64,000 bases of DNA. It comes from Peptoniphilus asaccharolyticus DSM 20463. GTDB taxonomy: Bacteria; Bacillota; Clostridia; Tissierellales; Peptoniphilaceae. Made by a program: the position numbers and the translations under genes. The stretch is from contig NZ_FWWR01000009.1 in NCBI RefSeq assembly GCF_900176115.1, positions 62,001 through 126,000 on the forward strand. The letters run 5' to 3'. This document shows positions 1 through 8,732 of the stretch, one piece after another; position 1 is the stretch's first letter, and every line of letters begins with the position of its first letter. Below the pieces are notes generated by a model that made no database searches, had not been told where the DNA came from, and saw only the letters and a program-made list of their open reading frames with translations.

Positions 1-1
1 T

Positions 2-3000
2 AGGAATCTATTTGAAATATCAGACTTCTTATGGTGCAGAGTTTGGGTAGATGTAATGGACGGCTTTAATGGTGGCACACCAGGAGCAGGAGCCCAAGTA
101 GCAAGAATTGTCATTGATAAAACAAATCTGCCAAAAGAAGAACCTTTAAATAAAGAAGAGTTAAAAAATTTAATTGATGAAGCTAAGGCAATAAAACAAG
201 ACGATAAGACAGAAGAAGCCTTTACTAAACTACAAGAAGCAATAAAAAAGGCTCAAGAATTAATAGATAAGATTAATTCTAAAGAAGATTTAGAAAATGC
301 AAAAAATGAACTTCAAAAAGCAATTGACGAATTCAAGGCTAGCCCACCAGAAGTAACAGAAGCTAAAAACAAGCCGGAGCTTGAAAAGTTATTAAAAGAA
401 CAAGAGTCCCTATACAAAGATGTACTAAATGGTGAGTATAAGGAAGAAGGAAGTAAATTATATTTAGATAAATATAAGGAAGCTATTAAACTATTAGAAG
501 ATCCACAAGCAAAAGAAGAAGCGATTGATGATGTAATAAGGTCATTAAAATCAATAAGACAAAACAGATTAGTTCTAAAGATTTTAGACGTTTTCCAAGA
601 TTTAATAGCTAAAGCTGAAGAAATAACAAACAAGGGCAACTCTGATAAAAAATATACAGAAGATTCCTTCAACAAGTTAAAAGAAGCTGTTGCTGAAGCT
701 AATAAATATTGGCTTAAGAGGTTTGAGCAACCTAAGGAAAAAATTGAAAGCTTAAACAAAATGTTAAAAGACGGACTTGACGGATTAAAGGAAGTCCCAA
801 AAGTTGTTTTAAAAAGAGAAGCTTTAACAAAAGAAATAGAAACAGCTAAGAAGGTTGAACAAGGCAAGAAGACAGACGAAGCATTTAATGCCCTTAAGGC
901 TGCTATAGCATCAGCAGAAAAAGTATTAAATAGTGCAACAGAACAAACTCAAATAGATGAAGCGGTAACTACATTAAATAGTGCTATAGAAGCTTTTAAA
1001 TCTAGTCCAGATAAAGAGGCACAATTAAACAAAACAGATCTTGATGCTAAGATAAAGGATGCCGAAAAGATAAGCCAAGGTAAAAAAAGCGAAGCTGCTT
1101 TTAAAACTTTAAAGGCTGCTATTGATGCTGCTAAAAATGTTTTAAATAGTGCCAACACTCAAGATCAAATCAACGAAGCTTTGACTAATTTAAATAGTGC
1201 AATAGATGCTTTTAATAGAAGCGATGATGTAAATGTTACACCAGGAGCAAGTGAAAAAGTTTACAACATACCTGTTAAGCTTATGCACTCATCTCAAGAT
1301 AAGGAGTCTATGGGAAATAAAGCTTTAGTATCTCCTGCTAAAGTAAGTATAAATGGCGATGATGTAAGTATTGATTTAACTTTCCAAGGTATTGAAATAC
1401 CTTTGGGTGCAACTAAATTTTACGGGCATTTGACTAATTTATTTAGTTTTAAGGACAATACTATAAGGGGAGAGGCAATTCAGGCTGAAGTTTTAGAACA
1501 AATGGAAGACCAGGGCATGGACGGATCTCAAAAACAATTCCCTAAGGTATTTAGAATTAAACTTACTAAAACTGAGTTTGATAATTTAACTGATAATACT
1601 CTTTATGTAAAAGTTTGGGTAGATGCTATGGACGGCATTGCCGGTGGCAAACCCGGTGCAGGGGCACAAAATGCAAGACTTGTATTTGACAAGAACAAGA
1701 TGACTGAAGCAACTCCCGGCGGAGAAACACCTACGCCGACACCTAATGTGCCAAGTAGGGAAGATGTTGTAGATGCTTTGAGAAGATATGCCAACTTAAG
1801 CGGACCTCAATACACTTATCAAAGTAACATGATGTATGTTAACGCATATAATTCTTTAATGAGCCTATTGACTAAACCTAATGTTACGGACATGCAAGTA
1901 AAATCTGCCATTGACAATTTAAAAGCTGCTGCGGCAGGACTTACATTAGATACAAGTAAGCCAAATAATTCAGGCAACAACCAAGGCTGGGGTAACAACC
2001 AAGGCTGGGGTAACAACCAAGGCTGGGGTAATAACCAAGGCTGGGGTAATAACCGAGACTGGGGTAACAACAACCAAAACAACCAAAACAACGGCCCTGT
2101 TACAGTTCAATACGAAGTGCCGGTAGAAGTTCTTCACGGATACCAAAGTGGTTACTCAATGGCAAATGCGGCCATCAATCACACTGCAAGAGTGGAAGAG
2201 AGAAACGGACAATTTAGATACAGTGTTAATTTCCATACTATCCAAAGAGAATTCGGCGGCAAGACCTTGACAGGCAACTTAACAAATCTGTTTATCATTG
2301 ACGGCAGCAAGTACAGAGCGGATCAATCAGGCAACACTTGGTCATGGAACATGAACGGCAAATATGACAGAGTAAGTGTTGCAGTTTGGGTAGATGCTAT
2401 GGACGAAATAGCTGGTAAAGGTCCAGGAGGAGGAGAGCAAAATGCAATTCTTTCCTTTAACTGGAATGATGCAAGAGAAGTTGGAAGATATGGTGGAAAC
2501 AATAACCAACAAAATAAACAAAATCAACAAAATCAACAAAATCAAACTCAAAGCTCTAATTATAGTAGCTCATCTAATTCATTTAAAGACATCAGCGGTC
2601 ACTGGGCTAAGCAAGCTATTGACTATGTAGTTGGTAAGAATTACTTCTTTGGACTTTCAAATACTGAATTTGGTCCAAACAAATCTATAACTAGAGGACA
2701 ATTTGTAACGGTACTTGGAAGAATGTTAAATGTAAACACATCTGACTACACGATCCAAAACTTTGCAGACGTTGACTCCTCAATGTACTACAGCCCATAC
2801 ATTGCTTGGGCAAATAAAATGGGCATAGTCTCAGGAGTGGGACAAGGAAGATTTGCACCGGACAAAGTCCTTACAAGAGAAGAAATGGCAGTTATAATGA
2901 GTAAATTCTTGAAGGTTTCTAATAAGAATCTAAATGCTAAGGGAACTGTTACAAGCTTTAACGACGGAAGCGGTATAGAGTCCTGGGCAAAAGATGCGGT

Positions 3001-3118
3001 AAGTGAAATGGCAAGACTTGGAGTTGTAAGCGGAATGGGCGACGGCAACTTCGCACCGAAAAAACCATTTACAAGAGCTCAAGTAGCACAAGTGTTATTT
3101 AACATTGATCACAATTAG
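2..3118 (+). CDS. NEAT/FIVAR/SLH cell-surface protein, 5' end outside window
   Basis: The frame is open from the left edge; the sequence before the first ATG (position 56) already encodes the conserved VWVDVMDG block, so the gene is 5'-truncated by the window. Order by nucleotide: end of a NEAT-like domain (to about 120), five helical FIVAR-type repeats (about 145-345, 360-560, 590-800, 815-1005, 1020-1220), a full NEAT-like domain (1245-1695, with SMGN and VWVDAMDGIAG blocks), another helical segment (1755-1950), a GWGNNQ tandem repeat (1969-2095), a third NEAT-like domain (2100-2460), a Q/N-rich linker, and three SLH repeats (2580-3110, each with a TR-type core such as ITRGQF, LTREEM, FTRAQV). 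NEAT domains bind haem or haemoproteins; SLH repeats anchor to secondary cell-wall polymer. I infer a surface haem-binding or haem-relay protein. The NEAT assignment rests on motif memory; the SLH part is secure. Confidence 0.85.
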   Translation, partial: RNLFEISDFLWCRVWVDVMDGFNGGTPGAGAQVARIVIDKTNLPKEEPLNKEELKNLIDEAKAIKQDDKTEEAFTKLQEAIKKAQELIDKINSKEDLENAKNELQKAIDEFKASPPEVTEAKNKPELEKLLKEQESLYKDVLNGEYKEEGSKLYLDKYKEAIKLLEDPQAKEEAIDDVIRSLKSIRQNRLVLKILDVFQDLIAKAEEITNKGNSDKKYTEDSFNKLKEAVAEANKYWLKRFEQPKEKIESLNKMLKDGLDGLKEVPKVVLKREALTKEIETAKKVEQGKKTDEAFNALKAAIASAEKVLNSATEQTQIDEAVTTLNSAIEAFKSSPDKEAQLNKTDLDAKIKDAEKISQGKKSEAAFKTLKAAIDAAKNVLNSANTQDQINEALTNLNSAIDAFNRSDDVNVTPGASEKVYNIPVKLMHSSQDKESMGNKALVSPAKVSINGDDVSIDLTFQGIEIPLGATKFYGHLTNLFSFKDNTIRGEAIQAEVLEQMEDQGMDGSQKQFPKVFRIKLTKTEFDNLTDNTLYVKVWVDAMDGIAGGKPGAGAQNARLVFDKNKMTEATPGGETPTPTPNVPSREDVVDALRRYANLSGPQYTYQSNMMYVNAYNSLMSLLTKPNVTDMQVKSAIDNLKAAAAGLTLDTSKPNNSGNNQGWGNNQGWGNNQGWGNNQGWGNNRDWGNNNQNNQNNGPVTVQYEVPVEVLHGYQSGYSMANAAINHTARVEERNGQFRYSVNFHTIQREFGGKTLTGNLTNLFIIDGSKYRADQSGNTWSWNMNGKYDRVSVAVWVDAMDEIAGKGPGGGEQNAILSFNWNDAREVGRYGGNNNQQNKQNQQNQQNQTQSSNYSSSSNSFKDISGHWAKQAIDYVVGKNYFFGLSNTEFGPNKSITRGQFVTVLGRMLNVNTSDYTIQNFADVDSSMYYSPYIAWANKMGIVSGVGQGRFAPDKVLTREEMAVIMSKFLKVSNKNLNAKGTVTSFNDGSGIESWAKDAVSEMARLGVVSGMGDGNFAPKKPFTRAQVAQVLFNIDHN
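1969..2095 (+). repeat. 18-bp coding tandem repeat (GWGNNQ)
   Basis: About five near-perfect 18-bp units encode GWGNNQ, the last degenerating to RDWGNNNQNNQNN. It forms a flexible Asn/Gly/Trp-rich linker between a helical segment and the third NEAT-like domain. Slipped-strand length variation between strains is expected. Confidence 0.9.
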
Positions 3119-3128
3119 TTATTAAACA

Positions 3129-3150
3129 GGGACAGTCTAAGGGCTGTCCC
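3129..3150 (+). terminator. GC-rich hairpin between the two NEAT genes
   Basis: GGGACAG and CTGTCCC pair around an 8-nt loop just after the SLH gene stop. The following bases are CCAAAA, not a T-run, so it is either a weak terminator or an mRNA-processing/stability hairpin between two co-transcribed genes. Confidence 0.4.
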
Positions 3151-3166
3151 CCAAAAGAGGTGTAAT

Positions 3167-4015
3167 ATGAAAAAAATATTTTTATCAATAGTATTGGCAT
3201 TAGTTTTAGTACCATCATTCGTTTTTGCAGCGACAAAATACGAAGTCCCTGTAAAGCTTGAAAAATTTGGGGAACCGGGCAAAGAATCCATGGGAAATGC
3301 ATCCATCAGACCCACAGCGGAAGTAACGGAAAAAGACGGCAAGTATTCATATAAACTTTACGCAAAAAAGATGGAGTTTATGAACATGGAAGGAGAGCTA
3401 ATAAAACTATTCATCTATGACAAAGACAAAGACTCTTCAAGAGTAGAGACAAAACAAAGCCCTGTAACAGGTGAGTACAACAAGACCCACGAATTTGAAA
3501 GAACAAACCCGAAAGAAGACAAAATATTGGTAGCAGTTTGGGTAGATGCAATGGACGCAATAGCAGGAGGAGGCCCGGGCTCAGGAGAACAAAAAGCATA
3601 CTTGGTATTTGATTGGGCAAATGCAAAAGGAGTGGAAACCAAAGACGCCGAAGTAGAGAAAGCGGCCACAAGCTCCGAAATAAAAATCGTCGTATCAGGC
3701 AAAGAAATAAAACCTGAGACACTGGCATATATAGAAAATGGAAGGACAATGGTGCCTCTAAGATTTATATCTGAAGCCCTTGGCGAAAAAGTAGATTGGA
3801 AGGCAGACACGAATACAGTAATCATAGGAGACAATAAAGCCACACTTAAAATAGGCTCCAACGAAATAAGCGCAGCAGGCAAGAAGATAACAATCGACTC
3901 ACCGGCAGTGATAAAAAACTCAAGAACCTTCGTACCCCTTAGAGCAATTTCAGAAATCTTAGGCGCAAAAGTAGAATGGGACGGAGCAACAAGAACAGTA
4001 AGTATAACAAAATAA
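3167..4015 (+). CDS. Secreted NEAT-domain protein with two copper-amine-oxidase-N (stalk) domains
   Basis: 282 aa. A signal peptide (Lys-rich start, hydrophobic core, cut near FVFAA) is followed by one NEAT-like domain (residues about 24-145), with the SMGN motif and VWVDAMDAIAGG block shared with the upstream SLH protein. After a short charged linker come two repeats of the copper amine oxidase N-terminal-like domain (about 170-282), seen as MVPLRFISEALG and FVPLRAISEILG. These stalk domains are common in Gram-positive surface proteins and do not imply oxidase activity. The start has AGAGGTG at the right spacing. The gene lies 48 bp downstream of the SLH/NEAT gene and probably works with it in haem capture, as a shuttle or wall-embedded partner. 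It has no SLH, sortase or lipobox anchor of its own. Confidence 0.8.
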   Translation: MKKIFLSIVLALVLVPSFVFAATKYEVPVKLEKFGEPGKESMGNASIRPTAEVTEKDGKYSYKLYAKKMEFMNMEGELIKLFIYDKDKDSSRVETKQSPVTGEYNKTHEFERTNPKEDKILVAVWVDAMDAIAGGGPGSGEQKAYLVFDWANAKGVETKDAEVEKAATSSEIKIVVSGKEIKPETLAYIENGRTMVPLRFISEALGEKVDWKADTNTVIIGDNKATLKIGSNEISAAGKKITIDSPAVIKNSRTFVPLRAISEILGAKVEWDGATRTVSITK

Positions 4016-4044
4016 AAATGTAAATAAAAAAGGCCATGGGTTTT

Positions 4045-4090
4045 TGATGTGTACCCTTGAAACTGGACACAATATTTAATTAATTAGTTA
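4045..4090. mobile_element. Remnant left end of the IS150-like element found complete at 59.6 kb
   Basis: The sequence starting TGATGTGTACCC and running through ACTGGACACAATATTT to AATTAATTA matches the left end of the complete IS at 59648 at nearly every base, then diverges. Only this end remains. It is preceded by TTT and by AAAAAAGGCCATGGG, which looks like the left arm of a broken terminator. Confidence 0.8.
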
Positions 4091-4117
4091 GTTTAGTGGG
4101 GTATGTAAATAATTTTG

Positions 4118-4166
4118 TGTATCAACCTTAATCCTGATAAAAGGGTAAGGGTTGATACATTTTTTT
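4118..4166 (+). terminator. Rho-independent terminator
   Basis: TGTATCAACCTTA pairs with TAAGGGTTGATACA (one bulge) and is followed by a run of seven T. It lies downstream of the NEAT/stalk gene, beyond the IS remnant. Confidence 0.75.
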
Positions 4167-4245
4167 ATGTATCAATATTTGTCCATTCCTATAGGAATGG
4201 AGTTTTACTTAATTTTACTTGGGCTTAATAAACTGTCAATTTTTC

Positions 4246-4297
4246 GGCTCTATAATATCCATTGGGGAGTAACCTCCTTAATGGATATTATAGAGCC
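4246..4297. repeat. Perfect 18-bp-stem inverted repeat
   Basis: Arms 4246-4263 and 4280-4297 are perfectly complementary, and the 16-nt loop can form an inner GGAG/CTCC stem. There is no T-tract on either strand, so it is not a normal terminator. It lies downstream of the AraC gene on the minus strand. Confidence 0.75.
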
Positions 4298-4369
4298 TAA
4301 TTTATAGTTAAATTTTATTGATTTGAAAGAGGGATTGATTAAGTTAAATAAATAGCAATGGATAACTTA

Positions 4370-5227
4370 TCAGTTTATGGTCAAAAAGTTTTTCCTATAT
4401 TGTTTAGGCGTTATACCATATTCTTTTAGGAAGAGTTTGTTGTAATAACTTTGTTGAGCAAACCCACATTCTAAAGCAATTTCTGTTATTTGCATTGCTG
4501 TATCTTCGAGCATTTGTGTGCTACGTTCCAATCTATAACTGTTTAAGAAATTAATTGGAGATTTGCCTGTATATTCTCTAAAAATTCTCATACAGGTGCT
4601 TTTACTGATTGAACCCGAATTTGCAATATCTTCAAGAGATAGTTTCTTGCCATAATTTTCGTATATGAACCTTGCCATTTTTCTTTGAGTTTGAACACTT
4701 TGGTCTTCGCCGTCTTTTATGCTTTCGCTAGAAGTTTCATAGGCAATGTAAAGTCGGCGCAGTATCATAATCATAAGTGAAGTTATTTCCATTTCATAGC
4801 CCATAGGTTTAGTTAAGTGTATTTCTTCTATTTCATCAATTAATCTGAAAATCTCTTTGGACAGGGCACTATTATATCTAAACCTCATGTGAGAAAATCT
4901 TTCGTCGGATAGCATTGAGGAAAGATATTTTTTATAAATATATTCATTTTTAAAAAGAATATCAGGATTGAATATAAAAGTTTTTTTCTTACATAGGTTT
5001 GGCATTTTGTAATTTAGAACACGGTGGATTTTACCACGGTTTATAACGCACACGTCTCCTTGTTCAACAGTAAGGATTTTTCCGTTTACTTGGCAGAGAA
5101 ATTTCCCTTCTTGAATTTTAATTATTTCTATGGAATTATGCCAGTGGGCAAGCTCTTCATTTGTATTTGAGTTGGAACAAATATTTTCTTCTATGAGAAA
5201 TGGTATTTCAATATCAGTTATTTTCAT
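4370..5227 (-). CDS. AraC-family transcriptional regulator
   Basis: 285 aa, the usual AraC-family size. The N-terminal part (about 20-100) looks like a cupin sensor (EELAHWHNSIEI, then VEQGDVCVINRGKIH). The C-terminal 100 residues hold the double helix-turn-helix, with LSLEDIANSGSISKSTCMRIF and the family signature ending GITPKQYRKNF. It is divergent from the dps gene, with 157 bp between them holding both promoters, so dps or a local sugar/metal function could be its target. That is inference; the ligand is unknown. Confidence 0.9.
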   Translation of the reverse strand: MKITDIEIPFLIEENICSNSNTNEELAHWHNSIEIIKIQEGKFLCQVNGKILTVEQGDVCVINRGKIHRVLNYKMPNLCKKKTFIFNPDILFKNEYIYKKYLSSMLSDERFSHMRFRYNSALSKEIFRLIDEIEEIHLTKPMGYEMEITSLMIMILRRLYIAYETSSESIKDGEDQSVQTQRKMARFIYENYGKKLSLEDIANSGSISKSTCMRIFREYTGKSPINFLNSYRLERSTQMLEDTAMQITEIALECGFAQQSYYNKLFLKEYGITPKQYRKNFLTIN

Positions 5228-5384
5228 TTTGTATAAATCCTCTATAAATGATTATATATTACTATTTTTTAGTTATAAAATGCTATTTAATGTCTTTCGG
5301 ATATCATATACTATCAATATCAAATAAGCAATAAGGCTTTAGAAAATAGATTAGAAAATAAATAATTATAGAAGGAGAAAAATT

Positions 5385-5816
5385 ATGGAAAAGAAATTAA
5401 ATGTTTTATTATCGGATTTGGTCGTTTTTTATCACAAGTTGCAAAGTTTTCACTGGTACGTTTCAGGGCATGCGTTCTTCCAAGTTCATGGTCAATTAGA
5501 AGAAATGTACAACAGTGTCTTACCTCAAGTGGATAGTGTTGGAGAGTTGATATTGATGGAAGGTGGAAAGCCTGCATCACGAATGAAAGACTTTTTAGAA
5601 AATGCTGATATTGAAGAAGTTGAAGGTGAATTCGAAAAAGATATTAAGAAGATATTTGAAGTGTTAAATGATGACTATAAACATCTTTTAAAATTAGCTA
5701 AAGAAATTAAAAAAGATGCAGATAGTGAAGAAAATTATTTAGTATCTGCAGATATGGATGAGCTCATTGCAAGCTATAGCAAATCTATTTGGATGATTTC
5801 TCAAGCAAGCAAATAA
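5385..5816 (+). CDS. dps: Dps-family ferritin-like protein (intact copy)
   Basis: 143 aa. HWYVSGHAFFQVHGQLEEMY is the Dps ferroxidase signature (His, then His-x3-x-Glu pattern), followed by the typical GGKPASRMKDFLE stretch. Dps dodecamers oxidise and store iron and protect DNA from peroxide. The start has GAAGGAG eight bases upstream. This copy is complete; a second copy at 17.4 kb lacks the first eight codons. Position at the left edge of an iron-transport-like island fits a role in iron storage. Confidence 0.9.
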   Translation: MEKKLNVLLSDLVVFYHKLQSFHWYVSGHAFFQVHGQLEEMYNSVLPQVDSVGELILMEGGKPASRMKDFLENADIEEVEGEFEKDIKKIFEVLNDDYKHLLKLAKEIKKDADSEENYLVSADMDELIASYSKSIWMISQASK

Positions 5817-5873
5817 AAACCAAATAAAATTAAGGGAGATTAAGGAAAATTATCTTTAATCTCTTTTTTTATA
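5409..5873 (+). repeat. Left copy of 465-bp direct repeat (dps plus terminator)
   Basis: From codon 9 of dps through its terminator, this segment is nearly identical to 17416-17879 in the same orientation. Similarity stops abruptly at both sides, on the right just before the IS30 end. Confidence 0.9.
5836..5870 (+). terminator. dps terminator
   Basis: GAGATTAA pairs with TTAATCTC and is followed by a T-run. The same hairpin, with one G-T pair, follows the second dps copy. Confidence 0.85.
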
Positions 5874-5881
5874 TGATGAAT

Positions 5882-6927
5882 TGCAAATAAAATTGCGACA
5901 CCTAAATTAAACTAAGTTCATGTAAAAACAATTCAAATGGAGTTCGATAATTTAGACACTTTCTAGGTCTGTTATTGAGCTCCATTAAATTTTTAATAAG
6001 TTCTTCTATAGATATTTCTGCCAAAACCGTCTTTTTAGGATAATACTCTCTTAGCAAACCATTAGAGTTTTCATTACTTCCTCTTTGCCATGCTGAATAT
6101 GGATCAGCAAAGTAAAAGTCTATTCCGAGTTTTTCAACTTCATCATAACAAGCAAATTCTTTACCTCTATCTGATGTAAAACTCTTCAAAGATTCTTTAG
6201 GAAGTGAGTTACATATCTTTTTGATTGCTTTAAACATAGAATCCTTACTTCTGTCTTTCATTGGTAGTGCTATATAAAATCTCGTTTTTCTCTCAACGAA
6301 TGTAGCTAAGCATCCTTTGCTTTTGCCTCTTGATGATACAACTGTATCTAATTCCCAATGTCCGAATGTATTTCTATACTTTATATTTTTAGGTCTTTTT
6401 CTAATAGATGTACCTATATTGAATCTTCCTCTTGTTTCTTTGTTTTTTCTAGACTTACATTTTCTTCTTAATTTTGATATATCGAAATCTATTATTCCTG
6501 AATAGATCCAATTATATATTGTTTTAAAGGCCAATTTGCCCTTGTATAGAGTGCCTGCTATCTGTTCTGGTGAGCACTTTAAGTTCAACTTTTCTTTAAT
6601 GGCACATATTATTTCCTTTGTTGATTTATTTTTTCTGCCTTTAAGTGAAGATTTGTGCTTTTTATCTTCTTCTGCTGTGTGTGCTTTATATTCATTGTTA
6701 CAACGTTTAAGTTCTCTTGATATTGTTGAATGGTGGCAGCCTAAAATTTTCGCTATTCTTCTAGAAGAATAGCCCTCTTGTTTTAATACCTCTATATTAT
6801 TTCTTTCGTTTAGTGTAAGATGTTTATAGCTCATATTGACCTCCGTGTTAGTTTTTGTCGTTATTAACATTTTACACGAAGTTAGTATGAGTTTTTAATT
6901 ATTTAAGATGTCGCATTTAATTTTACA
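5882..6927 (-). mobile_element. IS30-family insertion sequence (about 1.05 kb)
   Basis: The transposase gene is flanked by imperfect inverted repeats whose inner parts read TGCGACA on both sides (15 of 20 bases match over the terminal 20). The flanks, AAT on the left and ACC on the right, do not match, so no target duplication is visible. That suggests this copy took part in a rearrangement at the end of the dps repeat. Confidence 0.75.
5902..6834 (-). CDS. IS30-family transposase
   Basis: About 310 aa from the ATG at 6834, chosen because CGGAGGT sits just upstream; the longer frame to 6870 has no such site. The N-terminal helix-turn-helix MSYKHLTLNERNNIEVL...RRIAKILGCHHSTISREL is typical of IS30. 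DDE residues are seen as GHWELDTV, TSDRGKEF and GSNENSNGLLREYYP. It appears intact. It is only moderately similar to the second IS30 transposase at 50 kb, so the two are different IS types. Confidence 0.93.
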   Translation of the reverse strand: MSYKHLTLNERNNIEVLKQEGYSSRRIAKILGCHHSTISRELKRCNNEYKAHTAEEDKKHKSSLKGRKNKSTKEIICAIKEKLNLKCSPEQIAGTLYKGKLAFKTIYNWIYSGIIDFDISKLRRKCKSRKNKETRGRFNIGTSIRKRPKNIKYRNTFGHWELDTVVSSRGKSKGCLATFVERKTRFYIALPMKDRSKDSMFKAIKKICNSLPKESLKSFTSDRGKEFACYDEVEKLGIDFYFADPYSAWQRGSNENSNGLLREYYPKKTVLAEISIEELIKNLMELNNRPRKCLNYRTPFELFLHELSLI

Positions 6928-7000
6928 ACCTATCTTATATAAAAACTAATTTTTAGGGTATAAATTAATTGATTATTATTATACATTAGGAGGTGGAGTT

Positions 7001-7972
7001 TTGGAATTAAATCAGGCAGATATAATAGAAGATGTCCTTGAAGGATATATATTTTCTGAAAAAAAGGTTACTGATGAATGTAAAATTTATACGATTGAAA
7101 ATTCTACTGGCTGTGGCGAAATGCGTTGCTACAATTTATTTGAAGGTGTTCAGTTATCTTATAATAACCTAAATATGGAGACGGCATATCAAAAAATAAA
7201 TCCTAAAAGCGGGGTTTTAGAAATAGATCATTGCTTAGAGGGATGTTATGAGTTTAAATTTGAAAATAATGAACGTGCTCTGATAGGTAAAGGTGATCTA
7301 AGTGTAATCGAAATAGGCAAAGTTCCTTTTGAAGATTCACGAATACCAACAAAAAAATATGTGGGACTTTCAATATTTATTGATATTGAAAAGGCACAAA
7401 ATTCTATTAATAAATACTTTCCGTATGCAAAAATTGATTTGTTAGAAATAAAAGATCGTTTGTGTAAAAATGGTGCAGCTTTAATTATTCATTCACGTCA
7501 TGAGATAGACCATGTTATTAGCGAACTTTATAGAGTAGATTCTAGGATAAGACTTTCATATTCAATTATAAAAACAATAGAGTTATTATTATTTTTAAAC
7601 TTAGTTGAAAGTAAAGATACTTTTAAGTTAACTTCTTTTTCAGAACCAGTATATCAAGCAACTGTAGAATCCTATAGGACGATTCTAAATAATCCTTTTG
7701 AAAAATATTCTATTTCTGATTTATCAAAAAAATATGCTATTTCAGAATCCAGCTTGAAGAGATGTTTCATATACATAACTGGAAGCTCAATAGGTAATTT
7801 TATTAGGGAAAATTGTTTAGAAGCTGCTGCTAAATTATTAATTCATAAACCTTTAATGTCAATAGGAGAGATTTCTGATTTGTCAGGATATTTGAATCCT
7901 AGTAAATTTTCCGAGTCATTCAAAAAACATTTTGGGCAAACTCCTCAAGAATATAGAAAAAAATCCATCTGA
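7001..7972 (+). CDS. AraC-family regulator of the downstream transporter operon
   Basis: 323 aa. The start is a TTG with a perfect AGGAGG seven bases upstream. The C-terminal double helix-turn-helix spans about 225-323 (YSISDLSKKYAISESSLKRCF; GEISDLSGYLNPSKFSESFK; ending FGQTPQEYRKKS). The N-terminal half is a sensor unlike a simple cupin. Regulators of this long type (YbtA/PchR-like) often sit directly upstream of siderophore or metal-siderophore transport genes and bind the siderophore. The ligand here is not visible in the sequence. Confidence 0.88.
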   Translation: MELNQADIIEDVLEGYIFSEKKVTDECKIYTIENSTGCGEMRCYNLFEGVQLSYNNLNMETAYQKINPKSGVLEIDHCLEGCYEFKFENNERALIGKGDLSVIEIGKVPFEDSRIPTKKYVGLSIFIDIEKAQNSINKYFPYAKIDLLEIKDRLCKNGAALIIHSRHEIDHVISELYRVDSRIRLSYSIIKTIELLLFLNLVESKDTFKLTSFSEPVYQATVESYRTILNNPFEKYSISDLSKKYAISESSLKRCFIYITGSSIGNFIRENCLEAAAKLLIHKPLMSIGEISDLSGYLNPSKFSESFKKHFGQTPQEYRKKSI

Positions 7973-8011
7973 CCTTTTTAGAGCAAATAAAGAGCTGTCA
8001 GGTTATAAAGA

Positions 8012-8058
8012 AAATATCCATCTTACTTTATAATGAAGTTGAGATGGATATTTTTTTT
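8012..8058 (+). terminator. Terminator after the AraC gene
   Basis: AAATATCCATCT pairs with AGATGGATATTT around an 18-nt loop and is followed by a T-run to 8058. It separates the regulator from the transporter operon. Confidence 0.85.
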
Positions 8059-8112
8059 AAATATTCTCTATACACATTCTATATACATTTTATTAATTAA
8101 CGGAGGTGTTTT

Positions 8113-8715
8113 ATGAACAATAAAAAAATGACTACAAAAGATGTAGTAACAGTAGCTATTATGATTGCCTTGTTTTATGCAATTTCTATTGTTATTGGAA
8201 TGAGTATGGTTGCTGTTCCAGTTGTGTATATTTATGGGACTGCTGGAATCGAAATGTTTATAGGAGCTATTTTCTACTTGGTAGCAGCTAACAGACTTAA
8301 TAAACATGGGCTATTATTTATATGGATATTAATTTATGGTCTTATCACAGCAGCTATGGGTTATGTGTTTATGCTTCCATATTTTATTGGACTTGCTATT
8401 TTGTGTGAAATAGTAATGATAGGCAAAGACACTTATATAAATCCAATAAGAAATATGATTGGCTGGAGTGTTTATGGTGCTGGTATGTTCATGGGAATAG
8501 GAGTTCCATGTTGGATAGCTTGGGAATCTTATCAAAAGCAAGCTTTAGAGAGTGGGTTTGCAGATAAGACCTTAACATTGCAATATAATTTGGTATCTTC
8601 ACCTAAATTACTATTATTAGGTGTAACAATAACCGTTATATTATCTGCTTTAGGTGTTTTGTTTGCACAAAAAATTCTTAAAAAGCATTTTAAAAAGGCG
8701 GGTATTTTAGAGTAA
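8113..8715 (+). CDS. MptD-family ECF transporter S component
   Basis: 200 aa, about five or six membrane segments, GGAGGTG before the ATG. The sequence matches the Trep_Strep/MptD-type substrate-binding S components of energy-coupling-factor transporters (start MNNKKMTTKDVVTVAIMIAL, central FIGAIFYLVAANR). S components bind the substrate in the membrane and dock on the T subunit encoded next. It is first in a tightly packed operon S - T - A(A) - ABC - ABC - MATE. The substrate is unknown; the neighbours suggest a metal chelate or siderophore. Confidence 0.85.
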   Translation: MNNKKMTTKDVVTVAIMIALFYAISIVIGMSMVAVPVVYIYGTAGIEMFIGAIFYLVAANRLNKHGLLFIWILIYGLITAAMGYVFMLPYFIGLAILCEIVMIGKDTYINPIRNMIGWSVYGAGMFMGIGVPCWIAWESYQKQALESGFADKTLTLQYNLVSSPKLLLLGVTITVILSALGVLFAQKILKKHFKKAGILE

Positions 8716-8732
8716 ATGGAGATATATGGGAA

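Larger units (their letters stand above)
4016..4369. other. Intergenic region: IS remnant and several hairpins
   Basis: 354 bp without a gene. It holds, in order, a left half of a terminator-like hairpin (4026-4040), the left end of an IS3-family element (4045-4090), a complete terminator (4118-4166), an 18-bp palindrome (4183-4200) and a long perfect hairpin (4246-4297). No ORF of interest. Confidence 0.8.

Noticed and set aside
2342-2551. Minus-strand and alternative-frame ORFs over the Q/N-rich linker
   Set aside because: They are shadows of the low-complexity repeats inside the SLH/NEAT gene.
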